From NCBI GenBank assembly GCA_017470095.1, contig JAFUFC010000174.1, forward strand, positions 1 through 33,906: DNA of 33,906 nt. Reading direction: 5' to 3'. The notes beneath the pieces are model-generated. The model worked only from the letters and a program-made list of their open reading frames with translations. It was not told the DNA's origin and made no database searches. Both the position numbers and the translations under genes were made by a program. Within the stretch, counting starts at the first letter, position 1. Each line of letters opens with the position of its first letter. The stretch comes from Clostridia bacterium. GTDB lineage: Bacteria; Bacillota; Clostridia; Christensenellales; Aristaeellaceae. Positions 22,481-31,323 of the stretch are shown here, one piece after another.

Positions 22481-24721
22481 TCACTCCGGCCAGTCCGCCT
22501 GCACCGGCGTGCCCATCTCCTCCTGCAAGCGCTGGAGCAGGGTGGTATACCGGGCGGCAATATGGTTATTGCGCACCATGGCCGCAATGGCTTCTTCCTT
22601 GCCCACCAGCACCACCAGCTTCCGGGCGCGGGTCAGGGCAGTGTAAAACAAATTTCGGGTCAGCAGCCTGGGCGGCCCGCCGACCACAGGCATGACCACG
22701 CAGGGAAATTCGCTGCCCTGGCTTTTATGCACGCTCAGGCAGTAGGCCAGCTCCAACTCCTCCAGCTGTTGATAATCATATTCCACGATGCGTTCCTCAT
22801 CGTACAGCACGGTAACCACCCGGTCCTCCGTATCCACCTGCGTAACGAAACCCACGTCCCCGTTGAACACGCCTTCGCCCTCTTCGCCGCTTTCCATGCG
22901 CCAGGGCAGCTGGTAATTGTTGCGGATGTGCATCACCTTGTCGCCGGTGCGAAAGACGGTGCTGCCGTAGAGAATTTCGTGCTTGTATTTTTCCGGCGGG
23001 TTCAGGGCGGCCTGCAGCATGGCATTCAGCTGGTGCACTCCCGCGCCGGCTTTTTTTGTGGGCGAAAGCACCTGGATGTCCCGGGCCGGGCTGTCCGAGT
23101 GGAGGAACCCGGGCAGCCGCCGGGCGCACAGGCCCACAATGGCCTGGGCGGCATCATCGGCAAAAGGCCGGCGCTCAAAAAAGAAATCGCTGTCTTTTTT
23201 GTTCAGGATGGGCGGGTCTCCATGATTGATCCGGTGGGCGTTCAATACGATCAGGCTTTCCTCCGATTGGCGGAAAATATCCGTCAATCGCACGGAGGGG
23301 ATCACGCCGCTTTGCAGAATATCCCCCAGCACGTTGCCCGCGCCCACGGAGGGCAATTGATCCGCGTCCCCTACCAGGATCAGCTTGGTGCCGGGCCGCA
23401 GGGCCCGCAGGAGCGAGCGCATCAGGAACACGTCCACCATGCTCATTTCATCCACGATCACGCAGGCCGCGTCCAGGGGATTCTGCTCATCCCGCTGGAA
23501 TTTGCCCTCTTCCCCGGCAAACTCCAGCAGCCGGTGCAGGGTTTTAGCCTCGTGGCCCGTGGCCTCGCTCATGCGCTTGGCGGCCCGGCCGGTGGGCGCG
23601 GCCAGAAGCACATCCCGGCCCAGCAGGCTCAGGATGCAGTTGATGATGGTGGTTTTTCCGGTGCCCGGCCCACCGGTGATCACCAGCAACCCCCTTTGCA
23701 CGGCTTCCGATACCGCCCGGCGCTGATTATCGCTGAAGCTGATGCGGTTTTCCTTCTCAAAATCCAAAATTTGGCGCTGAATGGCCGGCTCCGCCGCCGT
23801 CTGGGCCGCGCCCATGAGCAGCTTCAAATACCGGGCGATTTCCTTTTCCGCGTAGAAATAAGGGGCCAGCAGCATGGCCTCCGTGCCGCCCACATAAGCC
23901 GCGATGATCTCCCGGGAAAAGAGCAGGGCGTCCAAATGGTTTTCCAGCGCTTCCGGGGCTACCCGCAGGGCTTTGCCCGCCATGTCCAGCAGCGTGGGCC
24001 TGGGCAGGAAAGTATGCCCTTCTCCCGCCGCCGCTTCCATCAGCACATATTTGAGCCCGGATTTCAGCCGGTATTCGCTGTCCGGGGGAATGCCCAGGCT
24101 GAGGGCAATGCGATCCGCCGTCACAAAACCCACGCCCTCGATATCGTCCATCAGCCGATACGGGTTTTCCCGGATCTTTCGCTGGGCGTCGGCGCCGTAA
24201 ATACGGCTGATTTTCACTGCCAAAGACGGCGACACCCCGTAGGACTGCAAAAAAATCATGGCTTCCCGGGCGGCATATTGCTCCCGGAAGGAATCGGCGA
24301 TCTGCTTGGCCCGCTTCCGGCCAATGCCGGGAACCTCGGTCAGCCGCTCCGGGTGCTCGCTGAGCACATCCAGCGTCATTTTTCCAAACTCCGCCACCAG
24401 CAGCTTGGCTGTGGCCGGCCCCACGCCGTGGATCAACCCGGAGCCCAAATACCGCTCGATGCCAAGCAGGGTGGTGGGCTTGCGAATCTCGCAATGGGTG
24501 GCCTTCCACTGCTTGCCGTACTGCGGATGCTCCACCCACATGCCCTCCAGCACCACCTGCTCCCCCGCGGCCAGCGCGGGCAGCGTGCCCACCACGGTGA
24601 CGCTTTCCCGGCCTATGCGCATCTGCACGACGGAATAACCATTCTCCTCATTGCGGAAAATGGTTTCTTCCATCACGGCCTCGATCTGCTGGCCCGGCTG
24701 CACCGGCTGTTTCTCTGGCAT
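22481..24721 (-). CDS. recD2: RecD2-type ATP-dependent DNA helicase
   Basis: 746 residues from the ATG at 24721; the ATG two codons earlier touches the GGGAGG site, while this one has it 6 bases upstream. An OB-like N-terminus (about 12-85) and helix-hairpin-helix repeats (GLIHGVGPATAKLL, LTEVPGIGRKRAKQI, DIEGVGFVTADRIA) precede the superfamily 1B motor: Walker A GGPGTGKTT near 352-360 of the longest frame, VIVDEMSMVD, VGDADQLPSVG, and near the end AYCLSVHKSQGSEF and NLFYTALTRARKLVVLVG. RecD2 is a 5'-3' helicase for DNA repair outside RecBCD, as in Deinococcus RecD2 and Bacillus YrrC. It has its own promoter. Confidence 0.96.
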   Translation of the reverse strand: MPEKQPVQPGQQIEAVMEETIFRNEENGYSVVQMRIGRESVTVVGTLPALAAGEQVVLEGMWVEHPQYGKQWKATHCEIRKPTTLLGIERYLGSGLIHGVGPATAKLLVAEFGKMTLDVLSEHPERLTEVPGIGRKRAKQIADSFREQYAAREAMIFLQSYGVSPSLAVKISRIYGADAQRKIRENPYRLMDDIEGVGFVTADRIALSLGIPPDSEYRLKSGLKYVLMEAAAGEGHTFLPRPTLLDMAGKALRVAPEALENHLDALLFSREIIAAYVGGTEAMLLAPYFYAEKEIARYLKLLMGAAQTAAEPAIQRQILDFEKENRISFSDNQRRAVSEAVQRGLLVITGGPGTGKTTIINCILSLLGRDVLLAAPTGRAAKRMSEATGHEAKTLHRLLEFAGEEGKFQRDEQNPLDAACVIVDEMSMVDVFLMRSLLRALRPGTKLILVGDADQLPSVGAGNVLGDILQSGVIPSVRLTDIFRQSEESLIVLNAHRINHGDPPILNKKDSDFFFERRPFADDAAQAIVGLCARRLPGFLHSDSPARDIQVLSPTKKAGAGVHQLNAMLQAALNPPEKYKHEILYGSTVFRTGDKVMHIRNNYQLPWRMESGEEGEGVFNGDVGFVTQVDTEDRVVTVLYDEERIVEYDYQQLEELELAYCLSVHKSQGSEFPCVVMPVVGGPPRLLTRNLFYTALTRARKLVVLVGKEEAIAAMVRNNHIAARYTTLLQRLQEEMGTPVQADWPE

Positions 24722-24750
24722 GCGCATCCTCCCACCTGTATTCAGGCCCT

Positions 24751-24779
24751 ATTATACCGGATATTGGGAAGGGATGCAA
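24751..24779 (-). promoter_or_regulatory. recD2 promoter
   Basis: Minus strand TTGCAT (24774-24779), 17 bases, TATAAT (24751-24756), 30 bases before the recD2 start. It begins just after the terminator of the preceding gene. Confidence 0.75.
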
Positions 24780-24814
24780 GAAAGAAAACGGGAGGACCGT
24801 ATCCTGTCCTCCCG
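24780..24814 (-). terminator. Terminator of the secreted-protein gene
   Basis: CGGGAGGAC and GTCCTCCCG (24789-24797, 24806-24814) form a perfect 9-bp stem; the minus strand then reads TTTTCTTTC. Confidence 0.88.
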
Positions 24815-24828
24815 GAAAAAACCACGGC

Positions 24829-25869
24829 TTATTCCTCCGGCGGCACGGTCCCTCGGGTGACCGGAATCAAGTCGGCCCGCTCATAGGACGCCCCTTCCCC
24901 GTTATTCTGGAACAAGCTCATTTCCTCCGCGCCGCCGCTGCCCTCCCGTTGGGATGTGCCCAGCATCAAGGCGAACCGCTCCACCGCCCGGTCGTCATGC
25001 CATACCTCCAGAATGAAATCGGCATTCGGGTACAGCCGGTCCTTTAGGCCGTTTTCATACACCACATAGTCGCAAATAGCGCCATCCGTGGGAATCACCA
25101 GGGCTTCGGGAGGAAAAACCTCCGTATCCCCCGCCGCGCACACCCGCAATCGGCCCTGGCCATCCAAAATGATCCCGTCGCCCAACAGCTCCCCGCCGCC
25201 GGTAAAACGCCAGGTGCCCGCCAGTTGGGCGGCCACGTCCGGCCGCTCGGTCTCCTTCGCCGGTTCCAGCACGCTCAGGGGCAGAAAGCCCCGGGCTGGT
25301 TTGCCGTCAATGGCCACTTCCACATAGGCATAGGCCGGCCGCTCGTTGGACCAGGCCTTTTCCACATAGCCCAGCACATCCACCCAGGTGTTTCTCTTCA
25401 GGCTGGTCATGGTCCGCTGCATGCTGAAAGGATCATCGTTGACCGGGAAATCGCTGATCAGCCGCATGGGAATATGCAGGGCCGCCAGGGGATAAACGGC
25501 CAGCCGCTCATCCTCTATCCTCCGGATGTATCCCACCCTGCTGCCGCCCTTGCTGACTGGATATTCGATCATTAGCCATTCCCCGTCCTCTGAAAGAGCC
25601 AGCGGCACGATGGGCTGGCTCAGATCCGCCTGCGCCTTTCCCTTTTCCCAGCGCCAGCCTTCCTCGCCAGGGTAGGTGTACACCGGCACTTTTTCATTTC
25701 TTTCCAGGTTGATTTCCTCACCCCACACTACGCAAGGCGCGGCCCCCAGGTATTGCCAGGCTTTATAAATGCGCCGCAACGGATCGTCTGTCCTTTCCGC
25801 AAAGGCGCACGGCAGCGCCAAACAAAAGATCAACGTCAAAATCAGCGCGCGGGTCATTTTCTTCATCAT
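24829..25869 (-). CDS. Secreted protein of unknown function
   Basis: 346 residues from the first of two adjacent ATGs, with GAGGGGG 4 to 7 bases upstream. Residues 1-25 are a clear signal peptide (MMKKMTRALILTLIFCLALPCAFA, cut after AFA). The mature part contains two strand-rich segments resembling bacterial SH3-like domains: KVPVYTYPGEEGWRWEKGKA...WLMIEYPVSKGGSRVGYIRR, and a second around SLKRNTWVDVLGYVEKAW...YAYVEVAIDGKPARGFLPLSVL. A C-terminal lipocalin-like or sheet segment follows (LAGTWRFTGGGELLGDGIIL). No anchor is seen. Probably an exported wall-associated protein; function unknown. It has its own terminator and shares the intergenic region with the ATPase gene. Confidence 0.82.
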   Translation of the reverse strand: MMKKMTRALILTLIFCLALPCAFAERTDDPLRRIYKAWQYLGAAPCVVWGEEINLERNEKVPVYTYPGEEGWRWEKGKAQADLSQPIVPLALSEDGEWLMIEYPVSKGGSRVGYIRRIEDERLAVYPLAALHIPMRLISDFPVNDDPFSMQRTMTSLKRNTWVDVLGYVEKAWSNERPAYAYVEVAIDGKPARGFLPLSVLEPAKETERPDVAAQLAGTWRFTGGGELLGDGIILDGQGRLRVCAAGDTEVFPPEALVIPTDGAICDYVVYENGLKDRLYPNADFILEVWHDDRAVERFALMLGTSQREGSGGAEEMSLFQNNGEGASYERADLIPVTRGTVPPEE

Positions 25870-26025
25870 CGTTCCCCCTCTTTGGTGCAAAGTGTCTTTT
25901 CACCTATAATGACGAACAAGCCGCCCCGTTTGTTTCATCCGTTTGGAAATATTTTCAGATTTTTTGGTTCTACCCCCGGTCGCCCGGTCATACCCTCCTG
26001 TATCCGTGAATTGAAGGAGGACACC

Positions 26026-27054
26026 ATGATGGCCAAGCAGCGCATTCGTCATTTGTTCCCCGGCAGCAACACCGCCGCCGGGTTTGTGGGCTTTTTCCAG
26101 GATTTGCAGCGGCAGTCGGGCCGCACCGTCATTTTAAAAGGCGGCCCCGGCGTGGGCAAATCCACCCTGATGGGCCAGGTGGGCAAGCATTTTGAGGAAA
26201 AAGGCATGGATGTGAACTACTACCACTGTTCCGGCGACCCGGATTCCCTGGACGTGGTCTGGGCCCCAGCGGCGGATTTTCTCATTCTGGACGGCACCGC
26301 GCCCCACATCGTGGACCCCAAGTATCCCGGGGCCCGGGACGGCATATTGAACCTGGGCGTCTGCCTGGACGAAGGGCAGATGGCCGCCCAGGCGGCGGAA
26401 ATTGAGCAGATCAGCCAGGCCATTTCCGGCTGCTACGCCCGGGCGTACCGGTATTTGAGCGCAGCCAAAGCCCTGCGCGCCGACGCGGCGGCAGTGTATG
26501 ACGCGGCGCTGGACCGCAAAGCCCGGCGGGATATCCAGCGGCAGCTATCGTCTCTCCTCCCCAGCGGCCCGGAAGGCGGCGAGGACCACATCTTCGCCCA
26601 GGCCATTACCTGGAAAGGCGTATTGCAGGAGATCGATTCCATCCTGGCGGACAATGTTTGCTGCATCGACGCGCCCTGGGGCTTTGATATCGATTCCCTG
26701 CTGCGTCAGGTATGGGCCGCCGCCGGGCAAAGCCGCCTGCGCCGCACCGCCTGTCACGACCCGCTGGACGCGCTGGGCCTGGCCCACGTGATCGCCGGGA
26801 ACACCCTGTTCACCACCGCCGTGCTGCTGGACGCGCCTGTGCTGGCCCCTGAATTTGATAAGGGCGCCCTGCAAAAGGAAGCCCAACGCCTGGCCTTTGA
26901 CAAAGCGGTCTACGACCTGACGCTGAACCAGGCCATCGACGCCCTGGCCGAAGCCAAGCAGCGCCACGATGCCCTGGAGCGCTATTATATCGACGCCATG
27001 GATTACGCGCGGCTGGACGACATCAAGGCGGAGTTTTTAAACAATCTGCCATAA
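26026..27054 (+). CDS. P-loop ATPase of the PRK06851 type
   Basis: 342 residues from the ATG at 26026, with AAGGAGG (26014-26020) 5 bases upstream; a second ATG follows directly. The N-terminus RIRHLFPGSNTAAGFVGFF leads to a Walker A loop GGPGVGKST (39-47), then YHCSGDPDSLDVVW and FLILDGTAPHIVDP, which are hallmarks of this uncharacterised family. From my knowledge of the family, members usually repeat this unit. Here the second half has matching pieces (HIFAQAITWKGVLQEI at 188-203, TACHDPLDALGLAHV at 241-255, TAVLLDAPVL at 264-273), but its P-loop position reads APWGFDIDSLL and cannot bind nucleotide in the usual way. The C-terminus is helical. Cytoplasmic; role unknown. Confidence 0.88.
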   Translation: MMAKQRIRHLFPGSNTAAGFVGFFQDLQRQSGRTVILKGGPGVGKSTLMGQVGKHFEEKGMDVNYYHCSGDPDSLDVVWAPAADFLILDGTAPHIVDPKYPGARDGILNLGVCLDEGQMAAQAAEIEQISQAISGCYARAYRYLSAAKALRADAAAVYDAALDRKARRDIQRQLSSLLPSGPEGGEDHIFAQAITWKGVLQEIDSILADNVCCIDAPWGFDIDSLLRQVWAAAGQSRLRRTACHDPLDALGLAHVIAGNTLFTTAVLLDAPVLAPEFDKGALQKEAQRLAFDKAVYDLTLNQAIDALAEAKQRHDALERYYIDAMDYARLDDIKAEFLNNLP

Positions 27055-27092
27055 ACCCCCGAGGATGCATCGAAGGGCCGCGGAAGCCCTTG
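27054..27092. repeat. Copy of the ATGYATCGAAGGG interspersed repeat
   Basis: CCCCGAGGATGCATCGAAGG and the hairpin-forming GGGCCGCGGAAGCCC that follows match the stretch at 15428-15463 (CCCCAGGGATGTATCGAAGG, then GGGCCAAAGCCCC). The copy begins at the ATPase stop codon. Confidence 0.6.
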
Positions 27093-27105
27093 GCCCGGCC
27101 CGCTG

Positions 27106-27564
27106 TCACACGTCCATCCAAACCCCGGTATCATGCATGGACGCGCCTTCCACGTGCTGATAAAAGCGCTGCGCTTCTTCGTTATTGGCCGCCAGCGCGA
27201 TCAGCACGCCAGCGCCCCGCTCCTTACACGCCGCGCGCAATTCACGCAGCAGCGCCTGCGCCACCTGCCCGTGGCGTTCGCTTTTCAGCACGCAGATCCA
27301 ATCCAGATAAGCGCTGAAACAGGCTGCGTCGCTTCGGCTGCTGATCAGGGAAGCGTCAATTCTGCCAATTACCTTATTATCTCTTAACGCAAGAAAGGAT
27401 AACGCCGTATTGAATCTTGGATCATCAAAGCTCAGTTCCAATTGCTTTCTGTACGTTTCATCCGGCTCCCAGTAATAGGTGTCCGGTTCCTGCTTTCTTA
27501 ATTCCCTTTCAAATGCTATGACTTTTGGAATATCTTCTTTCTCGAGCTTTTTTATCTCAAACAT
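27106..27564 (-). CDS. GNAT family N-acetyltransferase
   Basis: 152 residues from the ATG at 27564; AGGAAGGG lies 6 bases upstream, and the earlier in-frame ATG has no ribosome site. GNAT features: FEIKKLEKEDIPKVIAFERE at the start, the central ALRDNKVIGRIDASLI, a loop VLKSERHGQVAQALLRELRAACKERGAG where the usual R/Q-x-x-G-x-G/A appears as RHGQVA, and the ending NNEEAQRFYQHVEGA. Substrate unknown. Codon usage looks slightly more AT-rich than its neighbours. It faces the ATPase gene and lies downstream of the hairpin at 27596-27639. Confidence 0.87.
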   Translation of the reverse strand: MFEIKKLEKEDIPKVIAFERELRKQEPDTYYWEPDETYRKQLELSFDDPRFNTALSFLALRDNKVIGRIDASLISSRSDAACFSAYLDWICVLKSERHGQVAQALLRELRAACKERGAGVLIALAANNEEAQRFYQHVEGASMHDTGVWMDV

Positions 27565-27595
27565 ATGATCCCTTCCTCTCATGTTTCATCAAACA

Positions 27596-27639
27596 ACAAG
27601 GACGCAGGGCTCCCCGTGCCGGAAGCATTGCGTCCTTGT
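27596..27639. terminator. Stem-loop terminator beside tgt
   Basis: Eleven-base arms ACAAGGACGCA and TGCGTCCTTGT around a 22-base loop. On the plus strand GCGTTTTTTG follows, a strong terminator for leftward-to-right transcripts. It also lies 22 bases past the end of the minus-strand tgt gene, where TGTTTGATG follows the stem. Confidence 0.75.
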
Positions 27640-27661
27640 GCGTTTTTTGTCCGCGTGCGCC

Positions 27662-28792
<1,131 letters not shown>

Positions 28793-28807
28793 TTATCTCC
28801 GCTTCGT

Positions 28808-29536
28808 TTACTCCTGAGCCATGATGGGCTTAATTTGGGGCCAGATGGTTTCCAGGCCCCGCAATTCCCTTTCAAAATACAGCCAGGGCTTTTCCTCCGG
28901 CACGGGCGCAATGAAGAGCATCTGCTCTTTGGTGATAGGATGGGCGAAGGAAAGCCGCATGCCCCACAGGGCGATCTGCTCTCTGCCCTTGCCATTGCCA
29001 TAGCGGTGATCGCCCCACAGAGGGTGCCCCGCGTGCTGCATCTGCACCCGGATTTGATGGGCCCGGCCGGTTTCCAATTGGATGGTCACCAGGCTCAGCC
29101 CATCCCGCCGGGCAATGGTGCGACCGTGGAGAATGGCCTCCTTGCCCTGCAATTTGAGGTAGGAAGGCAACACCGTGACCATGTTCTTTTCCAGATCCTT
29201 GGCCAGATAATCCACATATGTGAATTGATCGGGCGCGTCCCCCTCCACAATGCACACATACTGCCGGTTCAATTCATGGGTGCGCACCTGTTCGCTGAGC
29301 CGTGCCGCCGCCTTGCTGGTACGGGCAAAGACCAGCAATCCCCCCACAGGCCGGTCCATCCGGTGCACCAGGCCGATGTAGGCCTCACCGGGCTTGTTGT
29401 AGGTTTCCTTCACGTATTCCTTCACCTGGTCCAGCAGGTTTTCATCTCCGGTATTGTCCCCCTGGGTGAGCAGGTTTTGAGGCTTCACCGCCACGATCAG
29501 GTGATTATCCTCGTACAGGATCGTCGGTTTTTCCAT
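28808..29536 (-). CDS. RluA-family pseudouridine synthase
   Basis: 242 residues, a single catalytic domain without an S4 RNA-binding domain. It starts ILYEDNHLIVAVKPQNLLTQ, a family opening. The catalytic motif is HRMDRPVGGLLVFARTSKAA; the aspartate is kept although the usual HRLDxxTSG is altered to HRMDRPVGG. GRTHQIRVQ-like QLETGRAHQIRVQMQHAGHPLWGD also fits. It isomerises uridine in rRNA or tRNA; the site cannot be told from sequence. GGAGG precedes the ATG. First gene of a two-gene unit with tgt; a small GGCCCTTGAGGGCC palindrome lies in its leader. Confidence 0.93.
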   Translation of the reverse strand: MEKPTILYEDNHLIVAVKPQNLLTQGDNTGDENLLDQVKEYVKETYNKPGEAYIGLVHRMDRPVGGLLVFARTSKAAARLSEQVRTHELNRQYVCIVEGDAPDQFTYVDYLAKDLEKNMVTVLPSYLKLQGKEAILHGRTIARRDGLSLVTIQLETGRAHQIRVQMQHAGHPLWGDHRYGNGKGREQIALWGMRLSFAHPITKEQMLFIAPVPEEKPWLYFERELRGLETIWPQIKPIMAQE

Positions 29537-29649
29537 TTGTCATTCCTCCGTATATCCGGCCCTCAAGGGCCGTCTGCGCATCCTTTCTTCATTTCCTGGC
29601 CGTATAGCTCTTATGCGTCCCTTCCGGTCGCAACAAGCAGTTTCTTTTT

Positions 29650-30507
29650 TTATTTTCCCATCCACCGGCCCGTGGCCCCGCAGGGCAGCACGCCGCCGGA
29701 GCGGACGGGAAGGCACAATTCTTCGGAATCGATGATGCCGCCATACTTGGCCGCCACCGTTTTTTCCAAAATATTTTGCAAAACAGCCGGTTGGAAGCCG
29801 GTGGTGTAGCTGTTGATGAAGAAAAAGAGGGGATCATCGCTCAGCACCCCGGCGCAGGTCGCCACCAGGTTGTACAATTCGTTTTCCAGCTTCCACACTT
29901 CGCCCGTGGGCCCCCGGCCATAGCTGGGCGGGTCCATCACCACGCCGTCATACCGGCTGCCCCGGCGGATTTCCCGCCTGACGAACGCCAACGCATCCTC
30001 AATGATGAACCGGAAGCGGTCCTCCGGCAATTGGGACAATTCCCGGTTCTCCTTGGCCCAGAGCACCATGCCCTTGGCGGCGTCCACATGGGTCACATGG
30101 GCCCCCGCCGCAGCGCAGGCCAAAGTGGCCCCGCCGGTATAGGCGAACAAGTTCAGCACCTTCGCCCCCGGCCGCTTTTTCAGCATCCCCGCCATGGCAT
30201 CCCAGTTAGCCGCCTGCTCGGGGAACAAGCCGGTGTGCTTAAAGCCTGTGGGCCGCACATAAAATTTCAGGTTGCCATAGGTAATCACCCATTTTTCCGG
30301 CAGCTTGTCCCGAAAATCCCAGGCACCGCCGCCCCGCTCGCTGCGGGTATAATGGGCCTGGGCCTTCTGCCAGAGTTTTTCCGCCCCCCGGGGCCAGATC
30401 ACCTGGGGATCCGGCCGGGCCAGCCAATAATCGCCCCAGCGCTCCAGCTTTTCGCCGCCGCCGGTATCGATCACCTCAAAGTCCTTCCATCCGTTGGCAA
30501 TAAACAT
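29650..30507 (-). CDS. RlmI-like class I SAM-dependent methyltransferase
   Basis: 285 residues of the COG1092 type (relatives methylate 23S rRNA cytosine or guanine). There is no N-terminal PUA domain as in RlmI; instead the first 75 residues carry EKLERWGDYWLARPDPQVIW. The Rossmann domain has motif I KVLNLFAYTGGATLACAAAGA, an acidic residue in THVDAAKGMV, motif DALAFV and the target-base motif VMDPPSYGRGP. The end reads SGGVLPCGATGRWMGK. No catalytic cysteine pattern of the m5C enzymes is obvious, so the chemistry is open. GAGAGG precedes the ATG. Its promoter overlaps the terminator of the gene in front. Confidence 0.88.
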   Translation of the reverse strand: MFIANGWKDFEVIDTGGGEKLERWGDYWLARPDPQVIWPRGAEKLWQKAQAHYTRSERGGGAWDFRDKLPEKWVITYGNLKFYVRPTGFKHTGLFPEQAANWDAMAGMLKKRPGAKVLNLFAYTGGATLACAAAGAHVTHVDAAKGMVLWAKENRELSQLPEDRFRFIIEDALAFVRREIRRGSRYDGVVMDPPSYGRGPTGEVWKLENELYNLVATCAGVLSDDPLFFFINSYTTGFQPAVLQNILEKTVAAKYGGIIDSEELCLPVRSGGVLPCGATGRWMGK

Positions 30508-30543
30508 GCGTTCATTCCTCTCATGGGCAGAATGCCACGTTTC

Positions 30544-30572
30544 ATTATAACATGCAAAAACCCGCCTTACAA
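30544..30572 (-). promoter_or_regulatory. Promoter inside a terminator stem
   Basis: Minus strand TTGTAA (30567-30572), 17 bases, TATAAT (30544-30549). The -35 box is part of the loop and 3' arm of the terminator that ends the upstream operon, and the spacer is formed by the rest of the stem and its T run. Confidence 0.65.
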
Positions 30573-30584
30573 GCGTAAGACGGG
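30556..30584 (-). terminator. Terminator of the GT4-hydrolase operon
   Basis: Minus strand CCCGTCTTAC, GCTT loop, GTAAGGCGGG (one G-T pair), then TTTTTG. It stands 5 bases after the hydrolase stop. Confidence 0.88.
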
Positions 30585-30589
30585 AAAAA

Positions 30590-31300
30590 TCACGGAATTT
30601 CGACGATCAGCAGGTCTTCCCGGTCAAAATCCAGCCGCTGCCCGATCCGGCCCCCTTCAAAATACCACGCGCCGCCGTGGGCCGCAGGTTTGTCGCTCAG
30701 AGCATTCACCATCAGCGTCCGGGGCGCGGCCAGGGCCGCCTGCCGGGCGTACGCTTCCTGCTCCTGCCCCCATTCCGCCAAGGAAAAATTCAAATACACC
30801 GGCCACAGCAGCAGATCATTGGTTTTGAACCGCCCCGGATGTTCCCACAAATCGCCGCACAGGGCGACGGTCACCTGATGGCCGCCATAGGAAAAAGCGC
30901 CCGTTTCCGTCCCCTCGGCATAATGGCTGTCCGTCCGGCTATATTCCTTCCAGCCCCTTGAAACGCGGCGGTAATTGTGCAGGACGGTTCCGTCAGCAAG
31001 GACGGCATAGGAAGAATACAGTGTTTCCCCCGCTCGTTCCATATACCCGAATGCCACGTCGATGCGATGCTGCCGGGATAAGGCAGCGATTTTCCGCATC
31101 CACGGCCCGTCCTGGGGCTCCGCAATAGCTTTGTCCTTTTCATACTGCCAGCTCGGCGCGTCAAACCCCTGCAAGAAGGATTCGCCAAAGCAAATCAGCT
31201 CCGCCCGGCCGCTGACAGACGCCAGCATCTTTTCCATTTGGCCCACATTGTACGGGATATTCCCATTGACGAACCGGGCCGCCGCCAAAGCAATCTTCAC
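30590..31300 (-). CDS. Carbon-nitrogen hydrolase (nitrilase superfamily)
   Basis: 236 residues from a GTG at 31300, chosen because GGAGG lies 6 bases upstream and MKIALAAARFVNGN is the normal opening strand. The nitrilase fold needs a Glu-Lys-Cys triad: E40 (CFGESFLQGF) and C148 (VALCGDLWE) are clear. The usual lysine (YRKxH) appears as YRRVSRGWKEY, so R112 or K118 must serve, a variation I cannot settle. It should hydrolyse or transfer an amide; the substrate is unknown. It follows the glycosyltransferase by 23 bases and shares its operon and terminator. Confidence 0.88.
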   Translation of the reverse strand: MKIALAAARFVNGNIPYNVGQMEKMLASVSGRAELICFGESFLQGFDAPSWQYEKDKAIAEPQDGPWMRKIAALSRQHRIDVAFGYMERAGETLYSSYAVLADGTVLHNYRRVSRGWKEYSRTDSHYAEGTETGAFSYGGHQVTVALCGDLWEHPGRFKTNDLLLWPVYLNFSLAEWGQEQEAYARQAALAAPRTLMVNALSDKPAAHGGAWYFEGGRIGQRLDFDREDLLIVEIP

Positions 31301-31323
31301 ACAGGTGCCTCCATCGTCGACCG

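Noticed and set aside
22562..24886. Plus-strand open frame of 774 codons
   Set aside because: Antisense of recD2; histidine-, glutamine- and glycine-rich sequence with no domain and no ribosome site.
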